A DNA stretch of 64,000 nt, taken from Vigna angularis. Lineage: Eukaryota; Streptophyta; Magnoliopsida; Fabales; Fabaceae. The translations under genes were made by a program, and so were the position numbers. Positions 53,069-64,000 of this stretch are shown piece by piece; position 1 is the first letter of the stretch, and each line of letters starts with the position of its first letter. Under the pieces are notes generated by a model, which ran no database searches, was not told the origin of the DNA, and saw only the letters and a program-made list of their open reading frames with translations. Where the stretch lies: assembly GCF_016808095.1 (NCBI RefSeq), contig NC_068976.1:25576371-25640370 (forward strand). Direction: 5' to 3'.

Positions 53069-55570
53069 ATGCTTGCAGCGTTTGAAAATGCAGGAGTTGG
53101 CGGCAACGTTGGGAAGTGTTACAAGACAGCGGGATCTCTGGTGTTGCTGGCGAAGCAATGTCGGTCGACGAAGACGGTCCAACAGGTTCATACCCAAATG
53201 GTGGTGAACTCCATTCACAACCACCACAACCACCTTCTCTCCAAAGCCATACAAGTGAAAAACTTCACCTACGCTTCTCTTATCTTCTCCCACATGGCTC
53301 CCCACCCCGACGAATACGCCTTCAACATCATGATCCGCGCTCTCACCACAACCTGGCACGACTACCCTCTCGCTCTCACCCTCTTCTACCGCATGAAGTC
53401 CCTATCCGTCACCCCCAACAACTTCACCTTCCCCTTCTTCTTCCTCTCCTGCGCCAACCTCGCTGAAATTTCCCACGCCCGTGTTGCCCATTCCCTCCTC
53501 TTCAAGCTCGGCCTTCACTCAGACCCCCACTCCGCTCACTCCCTCATAACCGCCTACGCGCGGTGTGGCCGCCCCGCATGTTCGCGGAAGGTGTTTGATG
53601 AAATTCCCCAGAGGGACTTGGTGTCCTGGAACTCCATGATTGCTGGGTATGCCAAGGCGGGCTGTGCCAGGGAGGCTGTGGAGGTGTTTGGGGAGATGGG
53701 GAGGCGGGACGGGTTTGAGCCGGATGAGATGAGTCTGGTGAGTGTGCTTGGGGCTTGTGGGGAGCTGGGGGATTTGGAGTTGGGGAGGTGGGTGGAGGGG
53801 TTTGTTGTGGAACGTAGCATGGCTCTTAACTCGTTTTTAGGTTCTGCTTTGATTAGTATGTATGCTAAGTGTGGGGATTTGGGGTCTGCGAGAAGGATCT
53901 TTGATAGCATGGCCACCAGAGATGTTATCACGTGGAATGCTGTTATATCAGGGTGGGTTAGTTTGTTGTTCAGATTCTTTCTAGAGATTAAGGGTCTGTT
54001 TGGATATGTGTACCTACAAAAGAAGAAAATAATAAGGAAAACGAAATAAATTTCTTTACAAGGTAAAATTGATTTAGGTATAAGAGAAAAGTATTTTTTT
54101 GGAGAAGTTAATGTGAGAAACTTTTTACAAATTAGCTTTTATTTAAGTTAATTTTGACTTTTAGAGAAACTATTTAAATTTTGTTTTTTTATTTTCTCTT
54201 CTTATGAATGTTTATAGATAATCATTTTCAAATAGACCCTAAGTTATGTGGTTCTATCTTTTGGCTTGTATGAGCATCATTATGTGTATGGACGTATGGT
54301 AGTGTTAGGTTAGTAATGGGTTTAGTCGAGGATGCTTTGTTCTTGTCAAACAAGCACAAACCCTTCAAAATAATACCTGTATAATCTCAAATACTTTGTG
54401 GAGACACGGACAATTTGAATGCTTCTGGTTTCATTTTACATGTTTTTTACTTCTATTTTTAATGTTTAATAACATAATTGATGTGAATAACACAATAATT
54501 AGATAAATTCTGTCCATACTTTCTAGGTTCATGTTCCGATCACTTTTGCAGTTATGATTCTGCCTTGTGTTTTCCTAAAAATTCATTTTAACTCGTCCTG
54601 TGATTTTCACAAACATGACAGATATGCTCAGAATGGAATGGCGGATGAAGCGATCTCTTTATTCCATGCCATGAAGGACGACAGTGTTAAGGCAAATAAA
54701 ATTACCCTGACTGCAGTACTTTCTGCATGTGCAACCATTGGCGCTCTCGATTTGGGGAAACAGATTGATGAATATGCATCACAAAGAGGATTTCAACATG
54801 ATATTTTTGTTGCTACTGCGTTGATTGATATGTATGCTAAGTGTGGGAGTTTGGAAAGTGCGCAAAGAGTTTTCAAAGAAATGCCCCAAAAGAATGAAGT
54901 TTCTTGGAATGCAATGATCTCCGCACTTGCTTCTCATGGAAAAGCCAAGGAGGCACTATCACTATTTCAGCGCATGTCAGATGAGGGTGGAGGTGCCCGC
55001 CCTGATGACATAACATTTGTGGGGTTGCTTTCTGCTTGTGTGCATGCTGGCCTGGTAGCTGAGGGCCATAGATTGTTTGATATGATGAGCACATTGTTCA
55101 GATTGGTACCAAAAATTGAGCACTATTCTTGTATGGTTGATCTTTTGGCACGTGCGGGTCGTTTATACGAGGCATGGGATCTAATTGAGGAAATGCCTGA
55201 AAAGCCAGACAAAGTTACACTAGGTGCTTTGCTTGGTGCCTGTCGAAGGAATAAAAATGTAGATATAGGGGAACGGGTTATGCGGATGATTCTGGAGGTG
55301 GATCCTTCAAATTCTGGGAACTATATTATCTCATCAAAAATTTATGCAAATCTGAACATGTGGGAAGATTCTGCAAGGATGAGATTGTTGATGAGACAGA
55401 AAGGTATTACTAAAACTCCTGGTTGTAGCTGGATTGAAATTGAGAATCAGTTGTATGAATTTCATGCAGGTGATGGTTTATGCCTTGACTCTATAGATAT
55501 AAGTAACATAATTTATTTGCTCTATGAAGAACTCAAAAGGGAAGGGTATCTCCCAAAAGTTGTTGAATAG
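53069..55570 (+). CDS. Pentatricopeptide repeat protein, E-type (At2g34400-like), one intron
   Basis: Exons 53069-53952 and 54622-55570 join in frame (VISG|YAQNG) to give 610 residues. An organelle RNA-binding PPR protein of the PLS class; units such as DLVSWNSMIAGYAKAGCAREA, DVITWNAVISGYAQNG (across the splice) and EVSWNAMISALASHGKAKEA are clear. The C-terminus has the E domain (DKVTLGALLGACRRN, GNYIISSKIYANLN, TKTPGCSWIEIENQLYEFHAGD) and no DYW domain. An intron is uncommon in this mostly intronless family; this one carries a MITE. The first exon is much GC-richer than the second. The ortholog name is from memory and less certain than the family. Confidence 0.92.
53992..54239. mobile_element. 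Tourist/PIF-Harbinger-like MITE in the PPR intron
   Basis: A 248-bp non-coding element with terminal inverted repeats GGGTCTGTTTG and CAAATAGACCC, flanked by TAA on both sides (53989-53991 and 54240-54242). The 3-bp TAA/TTA duplication and GGGTCTGTTTGG-type ends are typical of Tourist-like MITEs. It begins 39 bp after the splice donor. Confidence 0.8.
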
Positions 55571-56159
55571 CTTTTTGAGTCGTGCAGAGCTAAGTTTTGT
55601 TTTACTGGAAGTTACCAGAGCTAGGAAAATTGGGTCAAGTGGTAGTCAGCTCAATTTTAGATATTCATGATTATTGGATTGGGCTCATCAGATAAGAGAT
55701 CAGACAAGGCAGTTCAGTTAATTTACAGTGAACCTTATTTGTTGTTCTGCTGTGTTGTATTCTTTTGTAGACGAAACTCCACATAGATCATTTAAAGAGG
55801 ATGACATTTGGGCATTTGTATCAGCTTGAATGCCGTACAGAAATGAAAAGGAGATTCTCATGAAAACATGTGCTGCACTGCTGTTGCCTTTTGTAGTATC
55901 CATCGGCATCTCTGCTCCAAGTTTTGACACTCTTGAGAAATTTTTCACTTTTTTTATTTGAGGAAATAAGAAAACAGATTTTTCTTCTGAAGAACAAGAC
56001 TCTGCATCGATCAGGCAAGCATTTGGGGTCAGTGGGATCCAACAACTGATCTTTCTTTTAGGGAAGCAACAGTAAATCTTCTATATATTATATCAGCAAG
56101 AACATACAAGAGTATTTGAAAATTTTGGTACTCCCTATTTATATTTGATATTGCACAAT
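55571..56159. other. 3' UTR and flank of the plus-strand PPR gene
   Basis: Follows the PPR stop. No family match in any frame. The boundary to the copia remnant is placed at about 56160 by weak integrase similarity. Confidence 0.45.
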
Positions 56160-56850
56160 GGAGGTTTAGTTAGGCATAATATATGATGACAAAAGCTGAT
56201 GTATATGGGTGTATTTCCTTAAAGACAAATTTGATTGCATTAACTTATTCCAAAAAATTTTAAATATGTTGAAAATCATTTTCATGTTATGTTAGGTTTC
56301 CGATGTAGAAGCCTAACTTTCTCACAATACCCACTCACCCAAAGGCAATCAAACAATAAAGAACAAAGGAATTGTATGTATTTACTATAACATATAGCGA
56401 AATACAATAACGGGAGCCTAATCCCCCTCAACAAGGTCCAAGACTTGTTTACACAAAAGTATATGGCTAGCTATCTTTTAACAATGAATGGAACTCTATT
56501 TATATAAGATCTCTCATCCCGCCTTTCCTAACCGCTCTCTCATTTTCTCGTCTTTCTTAACTGCTCTCTCATTTCCTCTTCTTTTTATCCTCTTACCTTA
56601 GATTCTATCATTACACCTTGCTGCAAAACAACCTTGTCCTCAAGGTTGGAATAATGAAGTTTGAGCCCATTGCATTGTGATATGGTCTTATCATAGGAAG
56701 GGAACCCTCTGGCTACTCCCTGCAATTTCCTGTCTGGAGGCTTGGGTGGTGGTCAAAATGAGAGACAGAACTTATGGGACCATTTTCGTGTCTGCATTAT
56801 TTCCTTGAAGGCGAGGAGCTTCTTATTCTTCCCTGTAAGATAACTTCTTC

Positions 56851-57101
56851 TACCGTTCGGTTCTCTTCCCACTATCTTTATACCATTCGGCCTTTTTCCC
56901 CTATCTTTATATCGTTCGGCTCTCTTCCCACTGTCTTTATACCGTTCGGCTCTCTTCCCACTGTCTTTATACCGTTCGGCTCTCTTCCCACTATCTTTAT
57001 ACCGTTCGGCTCTCTTCCCCCTATTTTTATACCGTTCGGCTCTCTTTCCCCTATCTTTATACCGTTCGGCTCCTCCCCCTTGCCTTACACCGTTCGGCTC
57101 G
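56851..57101. repeat. 30-bp tandem repeat, ~9 copies, in gypsy element E
   Basis: The unit is ACCGTTCGGCTCTCTTCCCA followed by CTGTCTTTAT. Starts are 30 bp apart from 56852 to 57061 with few changes. Since 30 is a multiple of three, all frames stay open across it and give a false long plus-strand frame (repeats of FIPFGSLPTV). Confidence 0.94.
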
Positions 57102-58195
57102 CGTTAACAACCCTTGGCAGAGTTGCTGCAAGATCTTCAATTGTGGACAACTCCGTCTGCTTCAAGTCTAATTTTGTCTCAACTCCTTCAGTCTCCTCCT
57201 CTTCATCCTCCGCCAACCTAACCATACGTAGACTCCTTTCTAGGCAATAGTTGCCTGGACCAAACGGTCCCTGAAACACCTTCTCTCCTAACTTCGTTTC
57301 AGGAATTCTGAGTAAGGTAGTTTCCGGGTGTTTAGTACTAACCCCACACTCTTGGCGGCTCCCGATCGGCCTAGGCTATAGCGCATTGCCTCGGACCGCT
57401 CGACAACACTCGATCGGCCTGGGTTATAACGATTGGCCTCGGACAGTGTCACCTCTCTGCTCGTTCGTCCCCAAGACGACTGGTCTTCAATCCTGCTCTC
57501 GTTCCCCACCTTTGCGCCTCCTTGGAACTCCTCAACATCCCTTGCGATCCGCATCGCCACCATTAATTCCTATGGGTTATGTGGTCGGACTTGATTCCGA
57601 ATGTCTTCTTGCAATCCTGCAAGAAAATATCCTAACAGCTGCTCGTCCGGCGCCCTCCTCGTTCGACCCGCCAATATCTTGAAGTATTGTACATACTCGT
57701 CCACCGTCCCTGTCTGTTTCAATGCCGCCAAACGCTCAACAATGGTTCCAAACCTTATCACTAGTGCTTCCTTCAAACCATCCCATGAACGATTCTTGAC
57801 TTTCTCCTTCCAAGCTCTGAACCAGTAGCCCGCGCTCCCTCCATGCTTAGGTACGCGAGCCGCACTTTCTCCTTCTCCGCTACTCCTTGAAGCTCGAAAA
57901 ATTCCTCTGCCTGTGCGATCCAGCCAGTGGGATCCGCACCGTCAAATGTAGGTAGTTCAACGTGCTTCCTCCAATTGTGTCGAACTTCTCCTCTGTCTTC
58001 TTCTGATTCCTCCTCCGAGTTTTCCGATGGTCGTCGTTCGCGTCCCGCATTGATAGAATCACCACTTCCTTCGGATCTCCTAGGCTGGTTCCTGGTGCGA
58101 CGTCCTGAAGCTCGTTGGAATGCGAGAGTCATCACTCGCACCTCCGCCTTCGATTCCTCCACCGTCGACTCAATCGCTATCAATCGTCCCTCCAT
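57085..58195 (-). pseudogene. Gag remnants of gypsy element E
   Basis: Starts at 58195 (MEGRLIAIESTVEESKAE). It then has the retrotransposon gag core WRKHVELPTFDGADPTGWIA and QAEEFFELQGV, the helix YLSMEG, VDEYVQYFKILAGR and LGYFLAGLQEDIRNQVRPHNP (57776-57570), and the linker before the zinc knuckle (KLPYSEFLKR). The knuckle itself is damaged (QGPFGPGNYC). Frames break near 57775, 57565 and 57285. Confidence 0.85.
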
Positions 58196-60870
58196 TCTTC
58201 TTTTTCACACCTGCTCCGTTTGCTCCTCCGATATAGATCTGGCAGGTCGGACCAATTTGTTAGGTTTCCGATGTAGAAGCCTAACTTTCTCATAACACCC
58301 ACTCACCCAAAGGCAATCAAACAATAAAGAACAAAGGAATTGTATGAATTTCACTGTGATTATATGTATTTACTGTAACGTATAACAAAATACAATAACG
58401 AGAGCCTAATCCCCCTCAACAAGGTCCAAGACCTGTTTACACAAAAGTATATGGCTAGCTACCTTCTAACAATGAATAGAACTCTATTTATATAAGATCT
58501 CACATCCCGCTTTTCCTAACCGCTCTCTCATTTTCCCGTCTTTCTTAACTGCTCTCTCATTTCCTCTTCCTTCTATCCTCTTACCTTAGATCCTATCATG
58601 TTACCATTAAAACTTTTCGTTCTGATAATGCTAGAGTTGTCTCTCCATGATTTTTTTACTAATAAGGGTGTTATCCATCAATTTTCATGTGTTGAAAGAC
58701 CCGAGCAAAACAATGTGGTTGAATGTAAACATTTACATACTCTGAACATTGCTTGATCTTTGCCTTTTCAGTCTAATGTTCCTATAAATATTTGGGGTGA
58801 TTGCATACGTACTGCTGTGTTTCTCTTGAATAGAACTCCTAGCCCTGTTTTAGGAAATAAGTCACCTTATGAAATCCGTTTTGATAAACTCCCTTTCTAT
58901 TCTGACTTTAAAGTTTTCCGTTCTCTCTGTTATGCTTCAACTCTTTTGTCTTCTAGACATTAGTTTAATCCTAGAGCCATCGTTGCTATCTTTATAGGGT
59001 ATTCCATGGTTACAAAGGTTATCTTTAAACAACTGGATGTCAAAATTAGAAAACCTTTTATTTCCAGGGATGTAAAATTTCATGAGCATGTTTTTCCTTT
59101 TCAAGAAAATACTGTTTCTATTGCTCCTGATATTTTTAATCTTGTTACTCCTATTTTAAATCCCCATGATCTTAATGATCATACTTTTTCTCTGGATCAC
59201 AACATTTCTGTTCCTACCTCTGACCCTTCCAGTGACAATAACCTTACCTCTCCCAGTCTTATACCAGCCTTCTCTTCTGACTCTACTGTCCTATTCGCAG
59301 GTCAACTAGATTTTCTGCTCCTCCTACCTACCTTTCATATTATCACTGTTACAATGTCATTCATGATTTCAATACTCCCTACCTTATTCAAAATTATGTT
59401 AACTATTCCAAGATGTCCACTCCTTACACACACTACATCTGTCGAACCTCTGAAAGTTATCAGCCTCAAAGTTATAAGCAAGCAATTTGATTTCCTCATT
59501 GGTAGAAAGCCATTAAAGATGAACTTGCTGCTATGGATTTGAATAACACCTGGTCTATCACCCATCTTCCTATTGGTAAGAAATTTATAAGCAGCAAATG
59601 GTTGTTTAAACTCAAACTTCACTCTGATGATGGCACTATAGCTAAACACAAAGCTAGGTTGGTTGCTCGTGGGTTTACACAACAATATGATATTGATTTT
59701 AATGAAACTTTTCTCATGTTGCCAAAATTACCACTCGATGTATTCTTTTATCTATTGTTGTATCTCATAATTGGCATTTAACTCAACTTGACATTAATAA
59801 TGCTTTTCTAAATGACAATCATAATGAAGAGATTTTCATGAATATTCCTCCCGGTTATACTCCTAATTTTACCCCCACATCTAATACTCCTTTGGTTTGT
59901 CGTCTTCATAAATCAATATATGGTTTAAAACAAGCCTCACAGCTGGTTTCATAAATTTCATGATACTATTGTTTCTTTTGGTTTTTGTCAATCTAAACAT
60001 GACTACTCTCTTTTTACCAAAGGCAATGGCAATAATTTTGTTGCTCTTCTTGTTTATGTTGATGATACCATCAATATTGGCCCAAACATGGATTGTATTC
60101 ATTCTGTTAATCATCAACTGAAAAACATGTTCAAATTAAAAGATCATGGTGATTTAAAATTATTTCTTGGCATTGAACTTTCCAAATCTAAAACTGATAT
60201 TTTTATGTGTCAACGTCATTATATTTTATCCTTGCTTGAAGATTATGGTATGCTTGCTTGTAAACCATATGTTGTTCCTATTTATATACGTCTCATTGGT
60301 AGATTGTTATATCTGACTATTTCTGGTCCTGATATTTCTTATACTGTCCATAAATTAAGCCAATTTATTTCTAACCCATATTCTGAACATATGGAGGTTG
60401 TTAATATTTTGCTAAGATATCTCAAACACAAAGCTGGATAGGATATTTTGTTTAAATCTACATCTGATTGTAATATTCATGTTTATGTTGATATTGATTG
60501 GGGCTCATGTACGGATATCCGTGGATCAACCACTGGATTCTACATTTTCCTAGGCAATTTTTTAGTTTTCTGGAAAGTCAAGAGACTAAAGTCAGTCAGT
60601 AAATCTTCTGTAGAAGTAGGTAACATGCCTTAACTGCTATTTCTGCTAAAATAGTTTGGTTAAGAAATCTTTTGACAGACTTTCGTATTTCTATTCTTCA
60701 TGCAGTAATCTATTGTGACAACAAAGCCACCATTCAAATTGCGACTAATCCTTCCCATCGTGAGTGTAGTAAGCACCTGGGCATTGATCTTCATTTCATC
60801 CATGAAAAAATGTGGAGAAAGGCACTATCAAGCTTAATCACATACAAAAGCATCACCAATTAGCTGATTT

Positions 60871-61646
60871 TGATTCAAGAACAAGGGTCATAAGCTGATT
60901 TTGACCAAGTCAATTCTATTGACCAAGGACTATTCTGCAATTTTCAAAAATTAAAGAGGGGGTTAATGAGTAAAGGAAACAATAAAAAGGCTATATAGAC
61001 AAAACTGTACTTTTATTTTTTTAAAAGGAACAAAGATTATTATTTACATTAAAACACTACTAAAAACCACCTTTCAAATGATTTTTTTCAAAAAACTCAA
61101 TTTTTTGTATAAAAACTAAAATATAACTTAATTATAGAAATTTGCAAACTAATTAAAACTAAAAAGAAAATTTTATTAAGGAAAAAGAAGAAAAAAAACA
61201 GTGTTAAGCAAGATTATATCCATTTATTTTTAAAGTTAAAAAAATATATCAAAATTTTAAACAAAATTAATTATAAGTTTGCTTCCAAGTTTAGAAACTA
61301 AATATTTAATTTATATATATATATATTTGAATTAGGTATTGGTATTGTAAGAGTGAGTGAAGTGTTATATATATATAATTATTTGCTTAGAATGATACAT
61401 ATATAACTTCTATCACTTAGTATCTGAAACAGTTTGATGCGCACGGGCAAACATGTGATGAAGCACTGAAGGCATTAACATGATGCATGAGAGAAGGTGC
61501 ACCAACCCATTCATGTGACACCCTTCATGCCAAAACAACCTCAAATCATCTTATTATCTCTCCAAATATTTATATATATAATGTTCCTGAATACATTGAA
61601 TATACAAAAGAGTTGTTGTTAACACTGAGAAAAGAAAGAGTTATAC
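60871..61646. promoter_or_regulatory. Upstream region of the DUF7722 gene
   Basis: AT-rich. A TATATATATAATT run near 61362-61380 could serve as the TATA box of the small gene that starts at 61647. Nothing else recognised. Confidence 0.35.
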
Positions 61647-61886
61647 ATGGAAAGTCCAGAAAAGAGCAGTGTTGGATTCTTTCAGATGCCTCTGCACTAT
61701 CCAAGATACACTCAGAAAGATTACCAGGATATGCCTGAGTGGAAGCTTGATAGCCTTCTCAAGGAATATGGCTTACCAACAAATGGTGATTTAGCTTACA
61801 AAAGGGACTTTGCCATGGGTGCTTTTCTTTGGCCTAACTCACTCTTACTGCATAACAATGTAATAACTAAAACTTATCACAAGTGA
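61647..61886 (+). CDS. Small DUF7722 family protein
   Basis: A single exon of 79 residues. It matches a plant-specific family of small soluble proteins of unknown function, recognised by GFFQMPLHYPRYTQKDYQDM, PEWKLDSLLKEYGLP and KRDFAMGAFLWP. No signal peptide or membrane segment. The ATG is the first in frame and shortly precedes the conserved block, which fills most of the protein, so the gene looks complete. It stands alone between a decayed copia element and AT-rich DNA, and its frame is intact. Function is unknown. Confidence 0.82.
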   Translation: MESPEKSSVGFFQMPLHYPRYTQKDYQDMPEWKLDSLLKEYGLPTNGDLAYKRDFAMGAFLWPNSLLLHNNVITKTYHK

Positions 61887-63568
61887 AATACTCTACAAAT
61901 TTTCTCCCAAATGCTTAAAATATATGCTTTTTTTTCAACTTTTTAATGTTATTTTACCTTAATTTCTTTTTTTAGAATAATGACACTTATGAATGTAATA
62001 TAATATATATTAATTATGTTATATGACAGACTTGTGTAAATATATATTCATTAATTCAGCTTTCAACATATTAATTCATTTCTATTTTCAATTTTAAACT
62101 TTGTATAGTTTTTTTTACATATAATTCATATCTTTTAAGAAAAATCTTATTGGGCTTTGAGTAATTTAAAAAACTAACTGCATATTCTAATTATTGCACA
62201 TTTAATAATAAGCTTCAATTTTTTGTCATGGTCTCAATGAGCATAAGAAGACCGTAATCCAATAGCTCTAAGGTGAAAAAAAAAACCTTTATAACACTGA
62301 ATGTGATGGTTTTTAATAATAATAAAAAATATTTTAAAGAGTGATTATCATTCCCAAGATCATGATTACTGACAATAATATATTATTGGAAATCGTATAC
62401 TTAAGAATGATTAGAATATATATATATATATATAAGTTTTTTTTGTAAATTAAATAATAACATCATATTTAATTAGAAAAAATAGTTATTTGCCATATTA
62501 AATAATTTAATAAAAATACCATAGGTTACAAGAATCATATTTTTAAGAATGAATAAAATCTATTTAATTTGTAATAAATATTTCTGAAAATATTTATATA
62601 AATTTCATTTAATTCAACGTAACGTGATTTTCTTTTAAAATAATTTAATCATTTACTATGTCAAATGATTTTATGAAATGATAAAATGTTTTTCAAGGTA
62701 AAAAAATTAACTTGAAAGAATTAGATTCCCCATCTTATAAAATCAATTTTAAAAGAAAAATTTAACTAAGAAAATTCTAAAAACTCTAATTTCCTGATTT
62801 TTTTTTCTGAAAATTATATAAACATGAGAAACTATTCATTGCCTTCATGACAGACCAAATTTTATATTCGATATGCTATGAGAATGAAAATAGAATAATT
62901 TTTTTATACTTATTAAATATATAGGTAAAATTGAAGATGAATTATTTTCAAAGATAAAAATAGAATAATATGAACAAATTAATAATCTTCACACGAAAGC
63001 AAAGGTGTCGGAATTCATACGCGACACAAATTATGACGGTACTCCTTTTTATTATTCATATATGTGCCACTGTTACCAATACAATACCACCACACAGTTT
63101 AATTTCTTATTTTTTTTAAATGAAAAGTACAAGGAAATTGAAAAACTGAAAACTCGTAAAATGAATATAAATATATTTTACAAGAAAGAAAATTTTAATA
63201 CACGAAAATGAAAGAAAAATAATTCAAAACTTCTTAATTGTGAATTAAGAAGATGCAGGAATAATATTTTTATACAACATATTTCCATTTGATTTCAAAC
63301 AATTTTATAATATTTCTAGCAATATATTTTTTTTCATATATAATTTGTATGATTTTTTATTAAGAACAATTTTTCCTAGTATTATTTTTTTATTTAATTA
63401 AAGCTTAGTGGTGAAACAGAGAAATGGACATTGCCATTTTACCTCTGGGTCGGTGCTTTGCTTCAGTTCCTCCATTTCAGTGGCGCAGTTATTAGCAGCG
63501 TCACATGCACACTGCATCCAATTAACTCTCACTGAAACGATTCGTTTCGATTGGCGAATCGAACCATC
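61887..63568. other. AT-rich intergenic DNA
   Basis: About 1.7 kb with poly-A and poly-T runs and a short TA run (62418-62434). No gene or element recognised. The last ~150 bp, which is GC-richer, is the likely leader of the PMT-like gene. Confidence 0.45.
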
Positions 63569-64000
63569 ATGAAACCCTACACCGCCACCATTGCGGATTA
63601 CCCCAGAACCACCCTCAAGATCGTCTTCTTCTTCATCTTCGTCGCCCTCACATTCTTCTTCGTTGGCAAGCACTTCTCCGACGGTTCCTCTCCACAGCTC
63701 ATTTTCTTCTCCGCCACCACTGCTGCCGCCACCTCCGAGGTCACCGTATCCCCCAACTTCAACCAATTCTTCAATGTCTCCGCCATAATCGACGCCCACA
63801 CGCCTCCAAAGCCCCCCGTACCTCTCCCCGTTCCTCCCCCCGCTTCTGAGCCTCAGGACGTGTTCAAGCGCTTCGGGATCCTCAACGAGAATGGCACCAT
63901 GTCCGACGAGTTCGAGGTTGGTGACTTCGAGGACGGCGCGCCGGATGAGGCGGGGAATGTGAGCCTCGTCGCCGAGGATTCCGACTCAGCTCCCAGAGTG
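63569..64000 (+). CDS. Probable methyltransferase PMT10/PMT11-like, N-terminal part (runs off window)
   Basis: 144 residues of a Golgi type II membrane protein of the plant PMT (DUF248) family, putative pectin methyltransferases. A short cytosolic tail (MKPYTATIADYPRTTLK) precedes one hydrophobic anchor IVFFFIFVALTFFFVG (residues ~18-33). A lumenal stalk follows with HFSDGSSPQLIFFS, VSPNFNQFFNVSAII, a Pro-rich stretch and FGILNENGTMSDEFEVGDFE, the order seen in Arabidopsis PMT10. N-glycosylation sequons occur (NVS, NGT). The SAM-binding catalytic domain lies beyond the window. The ATG is the first in this frame after an upstream stop. Confidence 0.85.
   Translation, partial: MKPYTATIADYPRTTLKIVFFFIFVALTFFFVGKHFSDGSSPQLIFFSATTAAATSEVTVSPNFNQFFNVSAIIDAHTPPKPPVPLPVPPPASEPQDVFKRFGILNENGTMSDEFEVGDFEDGAPDEAGNVSLVAEDSDSAPRV

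Larger units (their letters stand above)
56290..58598 (-). mobile_element. Gypsy-type element E without pol (gag-only, non-autonomous)
   Basis: Two LTRs (56290-56610, 321 bp; 58258-58598, 341 bp with a ~20-bp insertion), both starting TGTTAGGTTTCC and ending CTATCA, flanked by a perfect TGTTA duplication (56285-56289 and 58599-58603). The primer site TTGGTCCGACCTGCC lies at the 5' LTR (high-coordinate end), as in element A. The 1.65-kb interior encodes only gag pieces and then a 30-bp tandem repeat where protease and pol should be. It can move only with help from a related element. Confidence 0.92.
56160..60870 (+). pseudogene. Decayed Ty1/copia pol remnant, split by gypsy element E
   Basis: Integrase to RNase H of a copia element is recognisable in pieces: VENHFHV before the insertion joins TIKTFRSDNAR after it, then INIWGDCIRTAVFLLNRTPS, WSITHLPIGKKFISSKWLFK, KHKARLVARGFTQQYDIDF, LTQLDINNAFLN, LHKSIYGLKQAS, ALLVYVDDTINIG, LKLFLGIELSKSK, YLTISGPDISYTVHKLSQF and GSTTGFYIFLGNFLVFWK. 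Stops and frame shifts are frequent, and no LTRs, gag or protease were found. Much older than the copia element at 27 kb. Confidence 0.85.

Noticed and set aside
53116..53466. Pro/His-rich alternative frame in the PPR gene
   Set aside because: Frame shadow of the GC-rich first exon of the PPR gene.
56774..57250. Plus-strand open frame of 158 codons with repeated FIPFGSLPT units
   Set aside because: It is the translation of the 30-bp minisatellite in gypsy element E; a unit divisible by three keeps all frames open.
63398..63799. Minus-strand acidic frame opposite the PMT-like gene
   Set aside because: Antisense shadow of a GC-rich first exon; the plus strand has the clear PMT10-like protein.

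Overview
This is nuclear DNA from a flowering plant. The genes have many short introns with GT..AG borders, intergenic DNA is AT-rich, and plant-only families are present (bifunctional P5CS, two PPR proteins, PMT methyltransferase, DUF7722, RPS2-type LRR exons). Codon use, protein matches from memory and the transposon types suggest a legume, probably Phaseoleae such as Vigna or Phaseolus; that placement is inference. No organelle, bacterial or viral segment and no tRNA or rRNA gene was recognised.

Layout. 1-22.6 kb is a gene-rich arm with five housekeeping genes: the 3' part of P5CS (+), a MAM33/p32 mitochondrial protein (-), histone acetyltransferase type B HAT1 (+), GDP-mannose pyrophosphorylase (-) and an RCC1-repeat protein (-). 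MAM33 and HAT1 share a short divergent promoter. 22.6-49.4 kb is repeat-rich: TA microsatellites, a fold-back MITE, a 41-bp minisatellite, a Ty1/copia element with matching 5-bp target duplications, and LRR exons of a dead NBS-LRR gene split by nested insertions. 49.5-55.6 kb holds two PPR genes on opposite strands, head to head across a 1.4-kb AT-rich spacer with ~200-bp tandem repeats. 56.2-60.9 kb is a decayed copia remnant carrying a pol-less gypsy element. 61-64 kb has a small DUF7722 gene and the first exon of a PMT10-like methyltransferase that runs off the window.

The most unusual part is the insertion stack at 32.9-49.4 kb. The LRR pseudogene holds a long TG..CA element flanked by ATATA, which holds a broken hAT transposon, which holds a MITE. 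Beside it, the 3' LTR of a truncated gypsy element contains a 41-bp minisatellite. A second gypsy element landed in that minisatellite, and its own LTR was hit by a 903-bp solo LTR. Three related gypsy families keep a hairpin at the LTR end next to the primer site although its sequence differs.

The genes do not form a pathway. They cover proline synthesis, mitochondrial function, histone H4 acetylation, GDP-mannose/ascorbate supply, organellar RNA processing and cell-wall methylation. Exon borders were set by hand from GT/AG sites and reading-frame continuity.
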